Below are positions 59,164 through 64,000 of a stretch of 64,000 nt of DNA, in pieces. The DNA is from Sphingobium sp. 66-54 (GTDB taxonomy: Bacteria > Pseudomonadota > Alphaproteobacteria > Sphingomonadales > Sphingomonadaceae), in contig MKWI01000016.1 in NCBI GenBank assembly GCA_001899715.1, positions 1 to 64,000 on the forward strand. Direction: 5' to 3'. Below the pieces are notes generated by a model. The model was not told where the DNA came from, made no database searches, and worked only from the letters and a program-made list of their open reading frames with translations. The position numbers were made by a program, and so were the translations under genes. The stretch's first letter is position 1. Each line of letters opens with the position of its first letter.

Positions 59164-59936
59164 CGCCCCCCATCCTCCTCATCGCGCTGGAAGACGGCGT
59201 CCTCACCCTCACGCTCAATCGGCCCGAGCGACTGAATGCGCTTTCCACCGCGCTGCTCGCCGCACTCACCGAGGCGCTCGACAAAGGCGTCGTGGCTGGC
59301 GCGCGGGCAGTGCTGCTCACTGGTGCTGGGCGAGCCTTCTGCTCCGGTGCAGATCTGGCCGGGGATGGCGGCGTCAGCCCCAATCTCGGCGAGACACTGG
59401 AGCAATTCTACCATCCGCTGTTCACGCGGCTGGCCGGGTTGGAGATCCCGGTGGTGAGCGCGGTCAACGGCCCCGCTGTAGGCGCGGGCGTGGCGCTGGC
59501 GCTCGCCGGCGATATCGTGCTGATGGCGCGCTCGGCCTATCTCCAGCTCGGCTTCGTCAATATCGGGCTGGTGCCGGATGCCGGCGCGACCTGGCTGATC
59601 GCCCGCAGTGCCGGCCGTGCCCGCACGCTGGAGATGGCGCTGCTCGGCGAGGCGATGAGCGCGGATGAAGCGAAAGCCGCCGGCCTCGTCGCCCGCATGG
59701 TGGCGGACGACGCGCTGGCCACAGACGCGCAGGCCATCGCCCGCCGGCTGGCGTGTGGGCCGACCGTCGCCATCGGTCTTATCCGCAAGCAGGTTGCCGC
59801 CGCACTCGATGCGCCCCTGGCCGACACCATGGCGATCGAGGCGGGCAACCAGACCCGCGCCGGTCGCACGGCGGATTTCCGTGAGGGGGTCACCGCTTTC
59901 GTCCAGAAGCGCGCGCCTGCGTTCAAGGGCCAGTGA
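59160..59936 (+). CDS. Enoyl-CoA hydratase/isomerase family protein
   Basis: A 258-residue crotonase-fold protein. ALEDGVLTLTLNRPERLNAL near residue 9, GAGRAFCSGADLAGDGG near 57 (oxyanion hole) and NGPAVGAGVALALAGDIVLM near 104 fit enoyl-CoA hydratases. The GTG start (GTGA) overlaps the thiolase stop by 4 nt. Substrate chain length is unknown. Confidence 0.9.
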   Translation: MTPPILLIALEDGVLTLTLNRPERLNALSTALLAALTEALDKGVVAGARAVLLTGAGRAFCSGADLAGDGGVSPNLGETLEQFYHPLFTRLAGLEIPVVSAVNGPAVGAGVALALAGDIVLMARSAYLQLGFVNIGLVPDAGATWLIARSAGRARTLEMALLGEAMSADEAKAAGLVARMVADDALATDAQAIARRLACGPTVAIGLIRKQVAAALDAPLADTMAIEAGNQTRAGRTADFREGVTAFVQKRAPAFKGQ

Positions 59937-60196
59937 CCAGCGGAGCCAATCCCGGCAACCGGCTGTCGCAAGGCAGTGATGAGAGCGATCAGGCTCTTGC
60001 GCCCGCGAGGCCGTGCGGCCATCAAAGGCATTGTCGGCGGCGTTCCGCCGCAGGATTATAAGCCGGCCCGCGGGTTATCCACGGGTCGGGCGTTTCCGTT
60101 CCTGATGCTGCTCCGGGGACGGGGCGTGCCTGTTCGGCCAGTAGCCAGCCATTCACCGATGCGCCTGGGGCGCAACAGACGATTAGGAGATCATGG

Positions 60197-61471
60197 GTGA
60201 CACAGAAGATCGACACGCTCGCCGTTCAGGCCGGAACCGAGGTGGACCCGACCACCAAGGCGCGGATCACGCCGATCTACCAGACGACCTCTTATGCGTT
60301 CGACGATGTCGATCACGCCGCCGGCCTGTTCAACCTGGAGATACCGGGCAACATCTACACCCGCATCATGAACCCCACCTGGGCTGCGCTGGAAGGCAAG
60401 ATCGCCGCGCTGGAAGGGGGCGCCGCCGCGCTGGCCGTCGCCTCCGGTCATAGTGCCCAGTTCCTCGCCTTTCACACCATGATGGAAGCCAATTGCCATA
60501 TCGTCGCGGCCAACAAGCTCTATGGCGGTTCGCTCAATCAGATCGGCCACAGCTTCAAGAAGATGAGCTGGGGTTCCACCTTCGTCGATACCAGCAACCC
60601 GGATAATGTTGCGGCTGCGATCACCGAGAAGACGCGCTGCGTGTTCATCGAGAGCCTCGCTAATCCGGGCGTGGTCGTGCAGGATATCGAGGCGATCGCC
60701 AAGGTTGCCCATGCCGCTGGCGTGCCGCTGATGGTCGACAATACGCTCGCGACCCCCGTGCTCTGCCGGCCGATCGAGTATGGCGCGGATATCGTCGTGC
60801 ATTCCGTCACCAAGTTCCTCAACGGCCACGGCAATTCCGTCGGCGGCGTGATCGTGGATGCCGGCACGTTCGATTGGGCGAAGTCGGGTAACTACCCCTA
60901 TCTCAGCGAACCCAATCCGTCCTATCACGGCAAGGTCTTTACCGAGGCGTTCGGTAATCTCGCCTTCATCCTCGCTGCTCGTGCACTCGGCCTGCGCGAT
61001 CTCGGTCCGGCGATGGCGCCGATGAATGCCTTCCTCACCCTCACCGGCATGGAAACGTTGGCGCTGCGCATGGAGCGGCATTGCAGCAATGCGCTGGCGC
61101 TGGCGCAGTGGCTCCAAAAACACCCCAAGATCGACTGGGTGCGCTATGCTGGTTTGCCGGACGACGAATATCACGCGCTCGCCCAGCGCTATCTCGGCGG
61201 CAAGGGCGGCGCGGTGTTCACCTTCGGTCTCAAGGGCGGCTACGAGGCGGGCATCAAGCTCGTCTCCAACGTCGAGATGTTCAGCCATCTCGCCAATCTC
61301 GGCGATACGCGCAGCCTCATCATCCATCCGGCGTCGACCACCCATCGCCAGCTTGATGAGGAGGGTCTGCGCCTCGCCGATGTCGGCCCCGATGTCGTCC
61401 GTGTCTCGGTGGGCATCGAGCATATCGACGACATCATCGCCGATCTGGCGCAGGCGCTGGACCAGGTCTGA
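60197..61471 (+). CDS. metY: O-acetylhomoserine sulfhydrylase (MetY type)
   Basis: A 424-residue PLP enzyme using O-acetylhomoserine and sulfide to form homocysteine. It begins IDTLAVQAGTEVDPTTKAR, followed by QTTSYAFDDVDHAAGLFNL. PLP-binding Asp lies in VDNTLATPVLCRP near residue 183, and lysine in IVVHSVTKFLNGHGNSVGG near 205. The longer 420-residue form with HGKVFTEAFGNLAFI is typical of MetY/CysD-type enzymes. A GTG start at 60197 follows TAGGAG. With metZ it gives the organism two sulfhydrylases. Confidence 0.92.
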   Translation: MTQKIDTLAVQAGTEVDPTTKARITPIYQTTSYAFDDVDHAAGLFNLEIPGNIYTRIMNPTWAALEGKIAALEGGAAALAVASGHSAQFLAFHTMMEANCHIVAANKLYGGSLNQIGHSFKKMSWGSTFVDTSNPDNVAAAITEKTRCVFIESLANPGVVVQDIEAIAKVAHAAGVPLMVDNTLATPVLCRPIEYGADIVVHSVTKFLNGHGNSVGGVIVDAGTFDWAKSGNYPYLSEPNPSYHGKVFTEAFGNLAFILAARALGLRDLGPAMAPMNAFLTLTGMETLALRMERHCSNALALAQWLQKHPKIDWVRYAGLPDDEYHALAQRYLGGKGGAVFTFGLKGGYEAGIKLVSNVEMFSHLANLGDTRSLIIHPASTTHRQLDEEGLRLADVGPDVVRVSVGIEHIDDIIADLAQALDQV

Positions 61472-61503
61472 GCCATGGACTCCGATCGGCGCGAGGCAGC
61501 GGC

Positions 61504-62304
61504 ATGAGGCTCGGTTTCACCGTGCCCGAGCTGCTACGCGCCGGCCGGGGCGGTGGCGCGTTGCGCATGGGGCTGCGGCGTGTCGCGGAGGTGGACTGGC
61601 TGTGGCCGGATTTCGACCGGGTGGCGCGCGCGGCCGCCTTTGATGCGCATCCCGAGGCGGTCCGCGAGCAACCCGGCGCGGCGGATGCCGTGCATGAGTT
61701 GGCGGCGTTCCTCGGCATCGACGGCGGGCTGGCACAGATTGCGCGGGCGCATTGGGAAGATATCTGCATCCTCCAGTCGGACGAGGAGGGTGCGCCTTAC
61801 CAGCTAACGGCGGCGGCCGTGGCATTCCCCACCGATTGGCGTCTGGACGAGAAAATGGGGCAGGGGCTCACCGCTATCCATGCGCCGATCCACGGCTATG
61901 CCGAGCAGCTTGCCGCCGGGGTCGATCATTTCTTCAACATCCTGCCGCCGGGCGACATTTTCGGCCGGGCCAACTGGTTCATCGTCGCGGATAGTGCATG
62001 GCGCTATCTGCCGGAGGACGATCCCGCAACCCGCTTCGCCCATGTCACGGCCGCCAATGCCGGCGAGACCTTGTTCGTGCGCTGTGAACGGCAGACGCTG
62101 CGCCGCCTGCCCAAGACGCGGGCGATGATCTTCACCATCGGTGTCGCGCTGGCGCCGCTCGGCACACTTGCGCCCGATCTGGTGCGTCGCCTCGCCGATG
62201 CGCTGCCCGCGCTACCGGAGGGCGAACAGCAGCGCCGCCATGTCGTCGGCTACGCCGCGCCACTGCGCGCTTATGCGGATGGCCTGACGAGGCACGCCGC
62301 ATGA
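61504..62304 (+). CDS. DUF3445 family protein (heme-dependent oxidative N-demethylase-like)
   Basis: A 266-residue protein matching DUF3445, a family annotated as heme-dependent oxidative N-demethylases. DEKMGQGLTAIHAPIHGYAE near residue 118 contains the conserved histidines, and RANWFIVADSAWRYLPEDDP near 157 and RCERQTLRRLPKTRAMIFTI near 197 are typical. Substrate unknown. It starts 32 nt after metY, so they may share a transcript, which could link it to methyl-sulfur compounds; this is inference. Confidence 0.82.
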   Translation: MRLGFTVPELLRAGRGGGALRMGLRRVAEVDWLWPDFDRVARAAAFDAHPEAVREQPGAADAVHELAAFLGIDGGLAQIARAHWEDICILQSDEEGAPYQLTAAAVAFPTDWRLDEKMGQGLTAIHAPIHGYAEQLAAGVDHFFNILPPGDIFGRANWFIVADSAWRYLPEDDPATRFAHVTAANAGETLFVRCERQTLRRLPKTRAMIFTIGVALAPLGTLAPDLVRRLADALPALPEGEQQRRHVVGYAAPLRAYADGLTRHAA

Positions 62305-62419
62305 TTGCTCCATATTTTCACCAGATGAACAGTGACGGCTTCCCGCCACACGGGGTTTTCATGACCGGCATCCTGATGCACAGCGCATCCCATGCGGTCC
62401 ATGGCCGGACCCCGTATCA

Positions 62420-63439
62420 ATGAAGGATGATCCCGTGACTACAGAAACGCGCACAGACTGGACCCGCGAGGAGATCGCCGCGCTGTTCGATCTGCCGTTC
62501 CTGGACCTTGTCTACGAGGCGCAGACCATCCACCGGGCGCACCATCCGCATAATGAGGTGCAGCTTTCCACGCTGCTCTCGATCAAGACCGGCGGCTGCC
62601 CGGAGGATTGCGGCTATTGCAACCAGTCCGTCCATGCCGAGACCGGTCTCAAGGCGACCAAGCTGATGGACGTACAGGCCGTGCTCCAGTCCGCCGCGCA
62701 GGCCAAGGATCATGGTTCGGGTCGTTTCTGCATGGGGGCGGCGTGGCGCAACCCCAAGGATCGCGATATGCCCGCGCTCATCGAGATGGTGAAGGGCGTG
62801 CGCGCCATGGGGCTGGAGACATGCATGACGCTGGGCATGCTGACACCCCATCAGGCGCAGATGCTGGCCGAGGCTGGGCTCGACTATTACAACCATAATA
62901 TCGACACCGCGCCGGAGAAATATGCGGAGGTCATCTCGACCCGTACTTTCCAGGACCGCCTCGATACGCTGGACGCGGTGCGGTCGGCTGGCATCAACGT
63001 GTGCTGTGGCGGTATCGTCGGTATGGGCGAGACGCGCAGCGACCGGGTCGGCTTTCTCCATGCGCTTGCGACGCTGCCGGTGCACCCGGAGAGCGTGCCG
63101 ATCAACGCGTTGGTGCCGGTCAAGGGCACGGTGCTGGGCGATATGCTGGCCGACACGCCAATGGCGAAGATCGACGAGATCGAGTTCGTCCGCACGGTCG
63201 CGGTGGCGCGCATCGTCATGCCCGCTTCGATGGTACGCCTCTCCGCTGGCCGCGAGAGCATGAGCGAGACGTGTCAGGCGCTGTGCTTCATGGCTGGCGC
63301 CAACAGCATCTTCACCGGCGACAAGCTGCTCACTACGCCCAATGCGGGCGACGACAAGGACAGTGCGCTACTCGCCAAGCTCGGCATCGCCGCCATGCAG
63401 GCCGCGCCGCACAGTCATCTGGAGGAAGCGGCGGAGTGA
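62420..63439 (+). CDS. bioB: Biotin synthase
   Basis: BioB inserts sulfur into dethiobiotin. The 339-residue radical SAM protein has the CX3CX2C motif in [16 protein letters not shown] near residue 58, then [19 protein letters not shown] and a [16 protein letters not shown] region near 155. [19 protein letters not shown] near 266 carries conserved Arg residues. The ATG at 62420 or a GTG five codons later may be the start. Length is normal. Confidence 0.95.
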   Translation: MKDDPVTTETRTDWTREEIAALFDLPFLDLVYEAQTIHRAHHPHNEVQLSTLLSIKTGGCPEDCGYCNQSVHAETGLKATKLMDVQAVLQSAAQAKDHGSGRFCMGAAWRNPKDRDMPALIEMVKGVRAMGLETCMTLGMLTPHQAQMLAEAGLDYYNHNIDTAPEKYAEVISTRTFQDRLDTLDAVRSAGINVCCGGIVGMGETRSDRVGFLHALATLPVHPESVPINALVPVKGTVLGDMLADTPMAKIDEIEFVRTVAVARIVMPASMVRLSAGRESMSETCQALCFMAGANSIFTGDKLLTTPNAGDDKDSALLAKLGIAAMQAAPHSHLEEAAE

Positions 63440-63772
63440 GCGTTGCCATGGCAGGGGGCTGCGGCCTCCTGTCGTCTCGCCGGGACGCGCCTTTCCCGTA
63501 CTGTCTTGCTGAACTCGTTTCAGCATCTGCCCCGCTGTAACGACCCGGTTGGCGGCTGAGGATGACGCCAAGCTAGGCCAGAGCCCCACGCGAGGCGGCT
63601 GGATGCCATGTCTATCCCGAACCTCCGTCGCTAGCCGGGTCTGCCGCCCCGCCGACATCGTGCTCCTGCACAAGGATTCCCGGCGGGCCGCTCCATGCCT
63701 CCCACGTGGGGGGTGTTCACAACGTGCCCCCAATTCCCTACAGCGTCCGCAAGTCCATAAGGAGGGGGTGCA
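63440..63772. other. Intergenic stretch between bioB and the transporter
   Basis: No gene is visible. GTGCTCCTGCACAAGGATTC near 63660 is a degenerate copy of the palindromic repeat, and CTGAACTCGTTTCAGCATC near 63508 resembles a second short palindrome (part also seen near 48664). A strong ribosome site AAGGAGGGGG lies at its end. I looked for a cobalamin or other riboswitch and saw none. Confidence 0.5.
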
Positions 63773-64000
63773 ATGGCGGCAGATGGCGTATCGGTCACGA
63801 ATGGCGATGCGGACAAACAGTCGATCCCGCTGGTGATCGGCGCATCGTCGGCCGGTACACTGTTCGAATGGTATGATTTCTTCATCTATGGAACGCTTGC
63901 GGCCAGCGGCATCATCGGCCGAACCTTCTTTCCAGCCGGCAGCGAGACGCTGCAAACCCTGCTCGCCTGGGCCGGTTTCGCGGTCGGTTTCGGCTTCCGG
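63773..64000 (+). CDS. MHS-family MFS transporter (3' end outside window)
   Basis: The visible 76 residues start with a soluble stretch and then GASSAGTLFEWYDFFIYGTL. FEWYDFFIYG is the first-helix signature of the metabolite:H+ symporter (MHS) branch of the MFS, which imports organic acids, shikimate, proline-betaine or similar. A second helix with LLAWAGFAVGFGFR follows, and the window then ends. AAGGAGGGGG directly upstream fixes the start. Substrate cannot be told from this part. Confidence 0.85.
   Translation, partial: MAADGVSVTNGDADKQSIPLVIGASSAGTLFEWYDFFIYGTLAASGIIGRTFFPAGSETLQTLLAWAGFAVGFGFR

Noticed and set aside
59937..60196. SAM-responsive riboswitch ahead of metY
   Set aside because: I looked for the conserved SAM-II and SAM/SAH cores and did not find the required elements; only moderate hairpins are present.
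1..64000. CRISPR arrays, prophage or insertion sequences
   Set aside because: No regularly spaced direct repeats with spacers were seen, apart from the three iterons, and no transposase-like proteins other than the ICE integrase are visible.

Overview
The window is high-GC DNA that reads like a Sphingomonadales (Alphaproteobacteria) chromosome carrying an integrated conjugative element. This rests on recognisable proteins: a Tn4371/RP4-like trb set of the sphingomonad type, RPA-family RepA, DUF736, DUF2840 and DUF2285 companions, and core genes with sphingomonad-like sequence and intergenic repeats. No species can be named from the sequence alone.

Positions 1 to about 28,800 are the right-hand part of an integrative and conjugative element (ICE). 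Its left end lies outside the window. Nearly everything is on the minus strand. From right to left: an integrase-proximal group on the plus strand (small unknown protein, TacA/TacT-like toxin-antitoxin, large serine recombinase); a stretch of small accessory genes (DUF6429, DUF736, two unknowns, an adenine/cytosine-N4 type DNA methyltransferase); a regulatory/replication block (DUF2285, DUF6499-like, AlpA-like HTH, RepA with iterons and two perfect DnaA boxes); a cassette of a PP-loop PAPS-reductase-like enzyme and a cytosine-5 methyltransferase; the DNA-processing genes (DUF2840, TraF peptidase, two DUF736 proteins, lytic transglycosylase, a small DPPY methyltransferase, relaxase, TraG coupling protein, CopG-like repressor); and the mating-pair genes trbB-C-D-E-J-K-L-F-G-I, almost all joined by 4-nt overlaps. 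Together these would excise, replicate, nick, pump and re-integrate the element. The integrase reading frame runs into a tRNA-Leu(CAG) gene (28745-28831), marking the right attachment site.

Positions 28,800 to 64,000 are chromosomal housekeeping DNA: moeA, an AAC(6')-like acetyltransferase, moaC, trpC and trpD as one minus-strand operon; trpG and trpE further along, separated by unrelated genes; ppiD, tpiA, recO, leuB, metZ, apaG, a LysR regulator, a BKACE-family enzyme, era-rnc-lepB, pgi, gor, a PccR/ScfR-like regulator divergent from a thiolase and enoyl-CoA hydratase pair, metY, a DUF3445 protein, bioB and the start of an MHS-family transporter. Intergenic spaces here carry two dispersed palindromic repeat families.

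The features most worth checking are the replication origin beside repA, a candidate oriT upstream of the relaxase, a 29-bp element shared by the trb promoter region and the integrase-side promoter region, a cytosine methyltransferase whose central part looks coded in a second overlapping frame, and the integrase whose stop codon lies in the anticodon loop of the target tRNA.
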